From NCBI RefSeq assembly GCF_026914185.1, contig NC_070564.1:4030001-4094000 (forward strand): 64,000 nucleotides of DNA, in the 5' to 3' direction. Positions 54,701 to 64,000 of the stretch are shown here, in pieces; positions within the stretch are counted from its first letter, which is position 1, and each line of letters starts with the position of its first letter. The notes under the pieces are model-generated. The model worked only from the letters and a program-made list of their open reading frames with translations, made no database searches and was not told where the DNA came from. Origin of the DNA: Puccinia triticina. Lineage: Eukaryota; Basidiomycota; Pucciniomycetes; Pucciniales; Pucciniaceae. Position numbers and translations under genes: made by a program.

Positions 54701-55397
54701 TGATTCCACATCTGATCAATCGGCCGGATATCAGCTAGTCAGTCACAAACAAACATAGAGAAAGGCTTACGCTTTGCATGGATAAGCAATCATCCGGCGG
54801 CCATGCTTGTCCAGTTGCTGGGATAGCTCCGGTTTCATATACGTTTTATAGCTCGAGCTAATTGCTTTTTCAGCAACGGTGATTGCCTTTCCTGAATATA
54901 TAAAAAAAAGAAGTAAAAGTCAGAGATGGGAAGGAACCAGTCAATCGATCAATAACAGCAAATTACTGACTTAGCTCCTCAATGTCACTGGTAGGCCGCG
55001 GGGTTGGTGTGGGAGTTTCACAGTTGTCAGCGGGGGAGGTCTTTTCCTGAGTGGATGTTTGTGGATGGGATCGAGTTGGAGAGGATGGGACGGATGATAA
55101 AACTGAGCTGTTATGTTTTTTTCGCTTGCGGGTTGGGGCCATTGTGAGGTGAGTGGAATGTTGGATATGAGATGTGACGCCCGGCTCGGACGGATATATG
55201 TATGTACTCCGGGGGGGCACCCAAGGCCCCAGGGCCCCCAGGGGGCTTGAGGCGGGTGTGCAAGGCGGGTACCCGGGTCTGACCACCTTTGTCTGGAAAA
55301 TCAGGCACCCGGACCCGTACTTGACACCGCCTGGCGGGTGCCTGGCGGGTATGGAGGGTACCAGGTACCCGCCACGGGTACCCAATGTCCATCTCTA
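51746..55397 (-). mobile_element. Full-length hAT transposon, 3,652 bp
   Basis: Ends TAAAGATTGACATTGGG and the complement TAGAGATGGACATTGGG are 17-bp inverted repeats with two mismatches. TTCTGAGC is duplicated exactly at 51738-51745 and 55398-55405. Subterminal DNA on both sides is packed with GGTACCCGGGT-type words, probable transposase-binding repeats. The transposase gene lies on the minus strand. Confidence 0.93.
51963..55142 (-). pseudogene. hAT transposase with two in-frame TGA codons
   Basis: ATG at 55142 opens a Lys/Ser/Thr-rich N-terminus (MAPTRKRKKHNSS). Then come a BED-like finger (CGIRINRP, SNLIKHAANC, about 54.72-54.64 kb), LYLGVDAWQSPNGFDILG (54.2 kb), the helix SDNAANN followed by VMVKELKKQ (53.9 kb), ERDVCTRWNSTYTQL (53.25 kb), VVFIDQITKHLSSAI (52.95 kb), FRDEYFKLANWEPAW (52.7 kb) and the hATC signature NPLKWWI...DVERAFSLGRN (52.35-52.18 kb), ending at 51963. 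About nine to ten introns share positions with the 18-25 kb copy. TGA codons at 53904-53906 and 52652-52654 fall inside conserved segments; the sister copy has sense codons there (AAT and an Arg codon). Confidence 0.87.
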
Positions 55398-55405
55398 TTC
55401 TGAGC

Positions 55406-56167
55406 TGTATCATGTGAATGTATTGAAAAACAGTACAGTATTTAATTCAATCCCCGGGAACCAAGCTCTGTTTTAGATGTCTTGCCCAATCCAGCTCGTG
55501 CGACAGATTTTCACTTTGAGGACAGGAACTGGAAGCCAAGAAGCTTGGCTGTTCCACCCCTTCATAGCTTCACCTGGGTTGGAGCGGTGTTTGTTGTGTG
55601 AGGGGAAAAAGAAGAAATATGGCTAGAAAGCCACAAACAACCCAAACCCTCAAGCCAAAATTACAACATTAGTCATAAGCCTCTCCTACAGAGAGTCCCT
55701 TTGGGACGCGGGTGTCCCCCCCCCCCCTGTTCAAGAGGCTTAGTTAGGCTAGAGCTTTTGCCTCCCATGAAAAAGCAACAAGATTTTGGGGGGCGGCTCC
55801 CCTTGGGAAGCAATGACACTTAAACCTCACTGAAATGGAAGTCAGTAGTGCATTTTTGCCAACCTAAACTCCCCCTAATATGACATGGTAGATATCAACT
55901 GCACAGAGAAAGAAGCACAGGGAAAATGAAGAAGATTGAGAATGAAAAGATCCAAGGTTGATACTTGAATGAATTTTGGGTAGAAGAGAGCCCATGGTAA
56001 TGAATAGAAATAGACACAAAGAGGTAAAAAGGAAGTGAAAGTCTTAGTGCACTTCAACAGTGTACACAATTTCCTGAGAGGATCAAAATGTCCAAGAAAC
56101 AAATAAGCAAGGGTGTAATTTTGTTGTACATACATGCATTGAAGAATCTGATTGGAATTAACTGGAA
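55406..56167. other. Spacer with partial MITE
   Basis: About 55785-55880 (GGCGGCTCCCCTTGGGAAGC...AAACTCCCCCTAA) matches the right half of the 11244-11436 MITE. 55680-55745 has an AGCCTCTCC...GAGGCTTAG inverted pair around a C-run. No gene. Confidence 0.5.
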
Positions 56168-59100
56168 TCAGTAAACGTATTTGAAATCTGGATGCTTGTC
56201 GCCCAGATGGTCCCAAGCCTGTGCAGATGTTAGGTCCCGTTCGGTCGGGTACTTCTGCAGCTCTTCCTTGACAACCCGGTCTGAATCGCCACAACTGAAC
56301 TGCTGCAAAATTTCGTTTCTTTTCTCAGATTTATCTTTCTGGGCGTGTCGGAGCCACATTACGTTCAATATGCAGCAGGTAATGATCACCACTGCCCTGT
56401 TTGTCGAACACGACCCGGATGCATATCAGTTGGCTTTCAAGAGATGGAGCGCACGAAGAATGATACAGATGACTAACAGAAATAGGTTGACTTCGGTCGG
56501 AAGGGAGTATCGTGGCGGTTGCCCCAGGGTGAAGATCTAAATACCACCAGACAGTTGGATTTAAAGAATTCCACAGTCAAAGGATTTCATCCGCTGGAGG
56601 AGGACAGGCATGGTCGACTTACCCAAACGCTGAACAATCCACCTACGTTTGCTACCATTCCACCACAGGCGAGTGCACTCGCTTTTCGAACGTGCGGCTC
56701 GCTGTTATCCGCCGTCCAAGCCGCCAAGCTCGGCATGACACCATAGGCTCCAGGGATCGATAAAAACAAGGACGCATACCGCAGTTTATCGTAGGTTGAC
56801 CCATAGAAGATCGAGAAGCCGATTATTGCAAGGGCTGCGCTGGTCCCCCCTGCAAGGCCCCGAGATTGATAGCGATCTGACCAGTACGAGAGGCCTAGGA
56901 TGTAGATAAAAGCTACAATGAAGGGCGGGACTGTCGTTTTGTTGATAATGAAGAAACATCTTGGGCTCAGCTGAGCTCGTACGAAAAAGTGAACTTGATT
57001 ACGAAGAGTGTGAGTACCTGTCAAGAGCTGAGTGGCTCTCGGAGAGTAACCGAACTGTCAATGATACGCCGCAAGTCAGTTACGGATCAGATCAAGACAA
57101 CGGAGTAGGATTTTGAGAAGCTGACTCTCATCACAACTGCGCGGATTCCACCGATTTTCAGTAGGTCGTCAGCAAATTCGAGCACATGAGCTGAAAAAAA
57201 TTAAGACGAACAAATGCTGACCGGTAGGTGTAAAGTAACCCAGGCCATAGATGTTGGATGTTGATGCGAATTGTGCTACGCTCATGAGTATCACGTGTGG
57301 GCTTTTGAAGGCTGCCAGGACCTGGTACTTGGTAGACTTGGGCGAAAACTCCTGGATAGAAGTCAATGAACAAGCGGAGCTGGGACTGGGCTTCCCGACC
57401 GCCTTGAGTCTCGAGACAAGAAAGCTGGAAAATTAATATCAATGACAACAAAATCAGATGATTCCGCCTATGTGCGAGAGAATGATGTGCGAATCGATGG
57501 GAAGAAACTCGCGTTTTGTCTTCGTTTGTTAAAAGTATTGCGTTCTCAATGCTTGATGGCAGAAAATAGAATCCGGTCAGGCCGATAATCGATGTAACGA
57601 AGCCCTCGATCTATGTGCAGGAGTGATTCGAAGGAGAATTGAAAATCAGACAAAATAGTGAGTTCAGACCAGTCTGTGAGGCCACACCAGAAAGACCCAA
57701 GCCCAGCCTGGATGTCCCCACCGACCATCCAGCTTGACGATCTCGTAAGTCAGCAATCCGGAGACCGCTGCAGCTATACACACTGTGCTCAGGAACATAG
57801 CGATGCGAAATTGGAGCTCAGATCTGCGTCGCCACCAAGAATTGTCTCTTCGTCAAAGCTGTGACCGAATCTCGCTGCTCAGCCTGGAAGCACCCACCTG
57901 GTGTAGAACGTTGTCATGTAAAGAACGGTGGCCGGCCCTAGTGCTCCTTGCAAAGCGCAACAACAAACAAGTCAGGATCCAACGTCTCTAGGCTTGTATT
58001 TTTCCGAAGACTCGAGCGCACCTTCAACGAGGCCGAGAAAGAACCTAGAATGCCGATACAAGGAGCAGGACAAGGAAATCAGTCATTTGTGTTCATGCGT
58101 GCTGGGCGAGTTGGCTCGGACGGATACTGCGAGCCGGCTCACGATGCGGACTGACCTCGTAGCCAACAGTCCCCGATAGCTGCATCCGCGAACCCCCATT
58201 GCCGGGCGTCAACAATCGTCCTGCAGAAGATGCGTGCAGGGGCAACGGCTGCTCACCTGGTCACCAGCCCTTGCAGACACGTTATCAGTCCCCAGACCGT
58301 CACTATTAGCGGGATTTGTATCCCGGCGCCAATCTTTTGCACCTATGGCAGCGACGTCAAGCAAAATACAATAAAGTGCGCGATAGTTCAGTTTTCTGGG
58401 AGGGTGTTGTGTGGGCATCAGGAAACACGAACCAATAGGTTGGATGGAAGCTCGACCAGCTGGAGGTTTTGCGTAAAAATAGGTCAGTCAAAATTCCATG
58501 TATCAGCAGACTCCGAAATTTCAACTCAACGATATAAGGTCTTTCGAGCCACCAGGGAGAAACGCAGCGGACTCTGTCAACATTTTTATGACTGTTGCCT
58601 GGTATAACATGTATGGACAAACCAAGCCGAACTCTTACATGATTGTCACCGTCAAAGCCATCGAGAAATCGTAGTCGGACATCCGGAGATCCTTTTGAAG
58701 ACCTGTTTCCACAAGGCATGAGAGGGAATCAATCCGCTGGACCCATCTGGCAGACAGGTCTTCTGATGGAGAGCGGGGTATTTCGCACCAATGATCCTAG
58801 CATTGCCTGTGCGAAGATTCGGTCCCAGCCGAAGCGATGAGCAGCCCGATTGTGTCGATCAGTCAGCTGCATGGGCGGGCGCAAAGAAAGGGGCGCACCG
58901 ATGTTGGACTGATCGAGCGCGCTCAGCAAGAAGAACAGGCCCAGGATGGGGACGACTCTACAGCGCCCCAGAAGACGTCAACCCCCGCCGGACGTTTCGC
59001 GGGCCGGGTCTGGCGCCACGGCTCCCCGGGCGTTTATTGTGTTAGAAAACGGACGACTGACAGGAGATCCAGCTTGAGGATGGCGCGCTTCTGCCGCGCC

Positions 59101-59210
59101 GTCTGCAGGGCATCGGCGGCCGCGTGGGGCGACGCCGACGAAGGCCCGGCGTCCAGGGCACCGTCCGCGAGCCCTTTGGCACCCGACACGACGCAGCTGT
59201 GGCCGGCCAT
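56168..59210 (-). CDS. MFS permease B, paralogue of permease A
   Basis: Same family and exon plan as the permease at 32.4-35.6 kb: a Dal5/Tna1-like major facilitator, probably a plasma-membrane organic-anion or vitamin importer. ATG at 59210 starts MAGHSCVVSGAKGLADGA; KRAILKLDLL and the TM1 sequence VVPILGLFFLLSALDQSNIG follow across a GTCAGT donor. Later pieces are LQKDLRMSDYDFSMALTVT, VELPSNLL, SPHVILMSVAQFAST, YILGLSYWSDRYQSRGL, NVMWLRHAQKDKSEKRNE and the C-terminus HPDFKYVY. The first third is much richer in G and C than the last two thirds and than the matching part of permease A. I found no definite stop in placed exons, but not every exon was resolved. It is divergent from the GT18 gene. 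Confidence 0.8.
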
Positions 59211-60371
59211 CGAGCCTGATATCCGGAGCCGACGCAAACAAACAGCGCCGAAAGTGCGGGCCCGACGAGATTGTTCTCCGCGGATGCTCGCCTTGGATGG
59301 GTGGATGTGGATGCAATTGCTAGTCTTTTTGCCGGTTTGTTGGTGGGACTGGAATGCGTATTTTTGGCGGGGCAGGAAGGGTGGTCTGGTGCAGATGGTT
59401 GCTGGTGGAAGGGCGCCAGGCTCATGAGGATGGCTGTGGACGACGGGATCCGTAGCTTGCTTGGTTGACTCCCACTCTTTCGCAAACGCAGCCGCCTGCC
59501 CGAATTTTCCCATCCGCAATTTCAGATCGACCACGTTAGCTAAATAGAAGACACACTACACACATACGGGGCCGATTCCGATCTACAAATGGGCTCGACA
59601 TTGACACCCCAGAGACACATACACAAAAGCCCAGCCTTCAGTTCAGGGTGATCATGGGTATATTGGCAGCATGTGCAGACGTGTTGACAACAGCTTTGGA
59701 TGTATGAGCACGATTCGGGTATCGAAAGGGGAGGTCTAGAGCGATGGTGTCCTCCTGTGAGCCGAAGCCGACGCTAGCGAAGTGGCTCGCAGCTGCGGAA
59801 CGTAGGAGGGTGTGCCCGCGAGGCGAGTGTCCGGCAGGAGGGGGCCGAAGTGTCGCGGGAGCCGATCATATGCCCCAGATCTGTGCAGATCCGAGCCAAT
59901 CTTTCCGAAGCTGGCCGTCTGCCAGCCGTCCTCAGGAGGAAGGCTTCCCCGGGATGTGGTTCCCGAGCAAGGGCGCCGGGAGTGTGGTTATTCCCCGCTG
60001 GCGTGTGCGGGTGCTCTCAACAGGCCGGGCATGGCCCAGCGAGCCAGGTAGCGCCGTGTGAGCCTGCACTGTTTCAGGGCCTCGGCTGGCTGTCTCCGGG
60101 CAGATGGCGAAACAAGGGGCAGGCGGGGCCAGCCTGACAGCCTGCACTCATCCGAAACACCCCAACGATCCCCATTGAGTCTCAGCTGCAGCCTGACATC
60201 ATCATCCCAGCCAGAGTGACGCTCACACTCCCAGCCGCCCCCTGCCAACAAACCACCCCCATAGCAACGACGAACGCATACATATACACTGCATGGCCCC
60301 CAGAGCCAACTGAACAGCCCACCAGCCCCAGCACACCCTCACCCAAAAACCCCGAACCACAGCCTGCAAGA
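59211..60371. promoter_or_regulatory. Shared upstream region of MFS-B and GT18
   Basis: 1.16 kb between two divergent start codons. No transposon ends are visible in it, unlike most spacers here. It should hold both promoters. A CA-rich stretch near 60215-60370 precedes the GT18 ATG. No specific binding site can be named. Confidence 0.45.
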
Positions 60372-62465
60372 ATGCGAGCCATCCCGAGCCGGCCGAAGTC
60401 GCCCCTATGGATCGTCCTGACGCTGTCGGCGGTGTACCTGCTGAGCCGGTACATCAGCCGGCGGCCCGCGCCGGGGCTGGCCGGCGAGCCCCAGCACTCG
60501 CGCCAGTCCCGCTACCACGCCATCCACAAGGCCGTGTACGCCCATCCCCAGAACCAGTCCCGCTTCAGCTTCCCCCACGCCCGCGAAACCGCCCGCAGAC
60601 TCATCCCCTTCGCCCCCGGAATGCACGCCTGGCGCAAGGCCCACCAGGACGAGCTCGCCAGGCTCCTCGGGTGTCGCCAGTCGGCCGGCCGCCATCGCTC
60701 CTGCTCGCCCATGGACCAGCACATCCGTCTGTCCCCCCCCCCTCTCTCCCTCTCCCTAGCCTGCCTGACACTCATCCTTTCGCCCGTCCGCTTCGTACTT
60801 AGTCCTCCTGGGCACCGTTCACTTCAGTCGGGTCCTCGACGGCATCTTCGCCGAGAAAGCCTCCTTCCCCGCCGGAGAAGCCATCTGTAAGCACTCTCTC
60901 CCCACAACCCGAAAAAGGAGAAACACACAGACATCCTGATGACTGACATGGGCATATGGTTCTGCATAGGGGCCGATGCGTTCATGTGGGCCCTCAACCA
61001 GCTCGAATACCCCTACTTGGTCGTCAACGGCGCAGACCACAACGAGACCAACACCCGGCTCGGCGAGATCCACAGCCTGCTGGGAGCCGACGTCAAGATG
61101 GTCGTCGGAGACTATCTCTCAAGTCCGCCATCCTCCTCTGTCTCGGGCACGTCTCCTGATTAGCCCCTTGCTCACGCTCCGCTTCTCAGTCCCCCAGTGT
61201 CTCAAAAACAAGGCGTGTGTCCAGTCGACCCACCATAATCCCACCGGAATCCCTCCCCACAAGCTGTTCGTCTTCGATGGTCAGTGTCCCATCCCAACCA
61301 GCCATCGAGTCTCTCTGTACTCAAACTCTCATGCTTACGTCTGTCTCTGTATGTAAACAGGATTCGGACAGTGAGTGGCTCGAGCTCGTGAGTCAAGAAG
61401 CGGAGCACAGACTGATCGCGGACGCTTTTCCAACATTTGCAGGGATGTCGGACACCCGCTGGGCAGGAAGTGGCACCTGACATTCTACCCTCGTAAGCAC
61501 CCCCTTCACCGGCAGACGATCTGTCCGAAACGAGCTGACCGAGAGTGTGTTGGCAGAGCCGGAGAAGAACTTCACCTATCTGGGGCTGACGATCGAGCAC
61601 TACTGCCACAAGTTCGGTGTGGTGCCGGCGCAGGAGCGGTCGAACAAGGTGTACATCCTGGGCAAGGACCGGGGCTACCTGCACCCGCCCGCGCCGACGC
61701 TGTTCCCGGAGACGATGTGGGCCGCGCTGACGAACGCGACCGGGGTCGAGTTCACGATTGGCACCCAGCAGAAACACGCCCTCGCGGCCCGCGACCCCGC
61801 CACTCTCGCGCCCAAGGACCGGCTGCTCGACGGGATCGCGGACATCGGAACGCTCGACCGCGACAAGTTCATCTACGAGCTCCAGCACCACAAGGCCGTC
61901 ATCGGGCTCGGATGGCCCGTCCAGCCCTCGACGCCCCTCGAGGCCCTCTGCGTCGGCACCCCCTTCATCAACCGTACGCCCCCCCCCTCCCCCGAAACCT
62001 GCTGAACACAGCCGCTCACACCCCTCCCAAAACAGCCGTCTGGAACGGCCGCCGAAGCCAGCCCGACCGCTCCAAATGGCACACCCAACACCCCTACCTA
62101 GTCCGTCCCCCCCCCCCCCCCCCCCCCACCCTTATCCCCCTCTCTGTCACTAACCGCGGTCTATGGACGGCAGGCCCAGTTCGACCCCCCGTACGTCTAC
62201 AACGTCCAGGACCAGCGCGAGGACGACGTCCGGCTGGCCATCGAGCAGCTGCTCAAGACGCCCCTCGACGCGCCCTTCATCCCCGAAGACATGCGCAAGA
62301 ACGTCTACCTCGACCGGTCCGTCCCCCCCCCCCCCCCCCCCCCCCCCTCTTCGTCCTTCATCACCGCTTCTGCTCACTTTTCTTTTGTGTCGGCGCGCGT
62401 TTTGTAGGGTCAATCAGCTCGTCCTCACCGATTGGGAAGCCGCCGCCTCGTCGTCCTCTCAATAA
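60372..62465 (+). CDS. GT18-type N-acetylglucosaminyltransferase-like protein (MGAT5-related)
   Basis: A type II membrane glycosyltransferase expected in the Golgi or ER. Ten exons: 60372-60672, 60803-60886, 60970-61122, 61190-61279, 61361-61370, 61443-61492, 61557-61973, 62036-62100, 62174-62316 and 62408-62465, giving 456 residues with every junction in frame. Residues 1-10 are cytosolic and basic; 11-30 (LWIVLTLSAVYLLSRYI) form the anchor. The catalytic C-terminal half resembles MGAT5: FTYLGLTIEHYCHKFGV, LFPETMWAAL, LLDGIADIGTLDRDKFIYEL, then VIGLGWPVQPSTPLEALCVG with the conserved P-LEA of the donor-sugar site, and FDPPYVYNVQDQREDDVRLA. Animal MGAT5 adds beta-1,6-GlcNAc to N-glycans; the fungal substrate is not known to me. 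An in-frame ATG at 60216 would add 52 residues before the anchor and is less likely. Family assignment is by motif similarity. Confidence 0.8.
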
Positions 62466-62914
62466 AACCTTCCCCACCCGTCCCCTCCTGCTCAACCCAT
62501 CCATATATACACATAATAGGCCGATATCTCTGCTTCGTATCTAATCCGTCGTTATCTTTCCGCCGCGTCCTCTTTTTCGTTATTGCCCGGGTTCCTCACT
62601 AGTCTTGCTTTGTTCTGCGTCGTCTACCACGAAGCTTTCGCCATTACCGCATAGAGAATGGCCGTCTTTCTTGGGTTTTTCTCGTCTCGTTCTGTCGTCT
62701 GTCACGACACACATAACGCATTGTGTAGAGGGTAGTTTTATTTGTTTCGGCGTAGGACGTGCCTGCTGCAAGCCGCATAGATCTCTTGTTTCTCTCTTGG
62801 TCTCCTGTAAAACGTGTAGTCTTGCTCTTATCAAACATGAATGGATCCTACCTGAGTCCTCCTATTGGAGGGGGGACGCCGTCCCGCAGGGACCCTCTGA
62901 ATGTAAACAATATC
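62466..62914. other. 3' flank of GT18; no gene recognised
   Basis: AT-richer tail with possible polyadenylation sequence AATAAA overlapping the stop codon (62461-62466). At 62865-62898 a GGAGGGGGGACGCCGTCCCG...GGGACCCTC string recurs at 63554-63588. Confidence 0.5.
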
Positions 62915-63423
62915 CTCTGCAAGGAAAACTCTAGAAACTGCTTGCAGTTGAGCTGGGCCTCATGCAAGAATCAAGCACTGGTTGAGTACATGAAAATTGC
63001 CTCATTCGTGCAAGAGTTAGTCTAAGCTCCAAAAACCTGAGTACAGGCTCCAAAATACTCTGTTGATCCCTGTGCAAATTCCCCTTTCATGTGCACATAC
63101 CCCTTTCATGTGCACATACCCCTTTCATGTGCACATACCCCTTTCATGTGCACATACCCCTTTCATGTTATTCTGGCTGGATTCAATGGCACATGGAGTG
63201 TTTAATAAAATAAAGTAAAAGGGTGCTCATTTTCAAGGTTGAACATTTGGCTCAGCCTACTTCATGATCACTACAGAATGTTCAGCATTGGGATGCTGAA
63301 CAAGGTATACACTCAAGGTGCACCAGCACAGAATTTGGATGCTTGACTCCAGCTTGAGCTGAGGCTTGATTCAAGCTTGCTACATCTCAACTGCTAGCAG
63401 TTTCTAGAGTTTTTCTTGCAGTG
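62915..63423. mobile_element. CACTG-ended element, 509 bp
   Basis: Left end CTCTGCAAGGAAAACTCTAG and right end CTAGAGTTTTTCTTGCAGTG form an inverted repeat of nearly 40 bp, with ATC duplicated at 62912-62914 and 63424-63426. The ends match the CACTGCAAA type of the MITEs at 36.6 and 42.3 kb, but the interior differs and carries a 19-bp tandem array. Confidence 0.78.
63081..63168 (+). repeat. 19-bp tandem repeat, four full units plus a partial
   Basis: The unit CCCCTTTCATGTGCACATA is repeated perfectly at 63081-63156, followed by a partial copy. TGTGCACA inside each unit is self-complementary. Confidence 0.9.
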
Positions 63424-64000
63424 ATCAACAATGGTGCAGAGGCTCACGAGGGAGATTGATTCTAAAAAAGTCCCCACCAAAAGCCATAATTCTCTCAGGC
63501 CGCGGGGTCCACATAGCGCACAAGTCCTGACTTAACTAAGTCCCTCTCTGTGTGGAGGGGGGACGCCGTCCCGCAGGGACCCTCCGAACCTCTTGCCTGA
63601 GAGCATCAGGAAAATTGGACCTTTTTTTTGATTTGCTCTAGTGCCGCCATTTCTTATTGGCTGACAACAAAGTCGCCCAGCAAAAGGAGGGGCTTATCCA
63701 GGAGAATCCTTATGTCTCCTTTTTGAACCTGTGAAATCCTTCAATGTCTTGTTAAATGCTGTTTGTTGTTTTCATCCCTCCAAAGAGACTCAAACACCAA
63801 ATCCAGTTTCGGTTGCCACATCTCATGCAAAAAAGATTCCGCATGAAATACAGCAGTTCAAATGATTTATAAAGTATTAGAACCCTTACAACATGATCAT
63901 AATATGTTATACGTTGTGAGAATGAAAGCTGGTTAGTCGGTGGAAATGTCCGCTGACCGCCTCCTTATTAGTGTCTAGGCTGTGTGATTGTCGGTAACTC
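63424..64000. other. Spacer to window end; repeat fragments
   Basis: 63530-63600 contains AAGTCCCTCTCTGTGTGGAG and the GACGCCGTCCCGCAGGGACC string also seen at 62865-62898, so the CACTG element at 62915-63423 may sit inside or beside a duplicated repeat. No gene. Confidence 0.5.

Noticed and set aside
60407..60802. Alternative Pro/Arg-rich frame overlapping GT18 exon 1
   Set aside because: It is open only because the DNA is GC-rich; the other frame gives a membrane anchor and joins in frame to the catalytic exons.
63081..63168. Direct repeats that could be taken for a CRISPR array
   Set aside because: The units are contiguous with no spacers, and the genome is eukaryotic. It is a minisatellite.

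Overview
The window looks like repeat-rich DNA of a basidiomycete fungus, most likely a rust (Pucciniales). The support is short spliced introns (54 to about 130 nt), a GT18-type glycosyltransferase, an MFS permease pair of a style common in fungi, and dense nested DNA transposons and Copia elements whose stop codons mostly sit in TTGA, as expected from TCG-directed hypermutation reported in Pucciniomycotina. The taxon is an inference; no marker gene fixes it.

Layout. 1-4710: the 3' part of an apparently intact Helitron (spliced Rep/PIF1 helicase, an antisense 204-codon ORF, and a hairpin+CTAG 3' end). 4.7-9.6 kb: AT-rich repeat, unassigned DNA, and a 967-bp TA-flanked TIR element carrying a palindromic minisatellite. 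10.2-11.0 kb: a complete four-exon host gene, GCV3 (glycine cleavage H protein), flanked by inverted copies of a ~290-bp repeat. 11.2-18.4 kb: MITEs and two hypothetical genes with Gly/His motifs. 18.4-25.5 kb: a degraded hAT transposon with a candidate solo LTR and a long-TIR element inside it; the latter holds a piece of the proteasome beta-6 gene (PRE7). 27.7-29.9 kb: a non-autonomous hAT with an 8-bp target duplication, containing a 1,360-bp almost perfect palindrome. 32.4-35.6 kb: MFS permease A. 36.6-42.6 kb: a full-length Copia element inside a CACTG-ended MITE, with an undisturbed inverted MITE copy next to it. 43-46 kb: coding-like debris ending at a second Helitron 3' terminus. 48.9-51.0 kb: a gag-only Copia element. 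51.7-55.4 kb: a full-length hAT with matching 8-bp target duplication. 56.2-62.5 kb: a GC-richer host island with MFS permease B and a divergently transcribed GT18 gene of ten exons. 62.5-64 kb: more repeats.

How the parts relate. The genes that look alive are GCV3 (mitochondrial one-carbon metabolism), two paralogous MFS permeases and the GT18 enzyme (secretory-pathway glycosylation); the Helitron helicase is also free of stops. The hAT and Copia coding frames carry in-frame stops, mostly TGA. Several insertions can be ordered because target duplications or an undisturbed second copy survive. Exon boundaries are read from splice consensus and frame continuity, not from transcripts.
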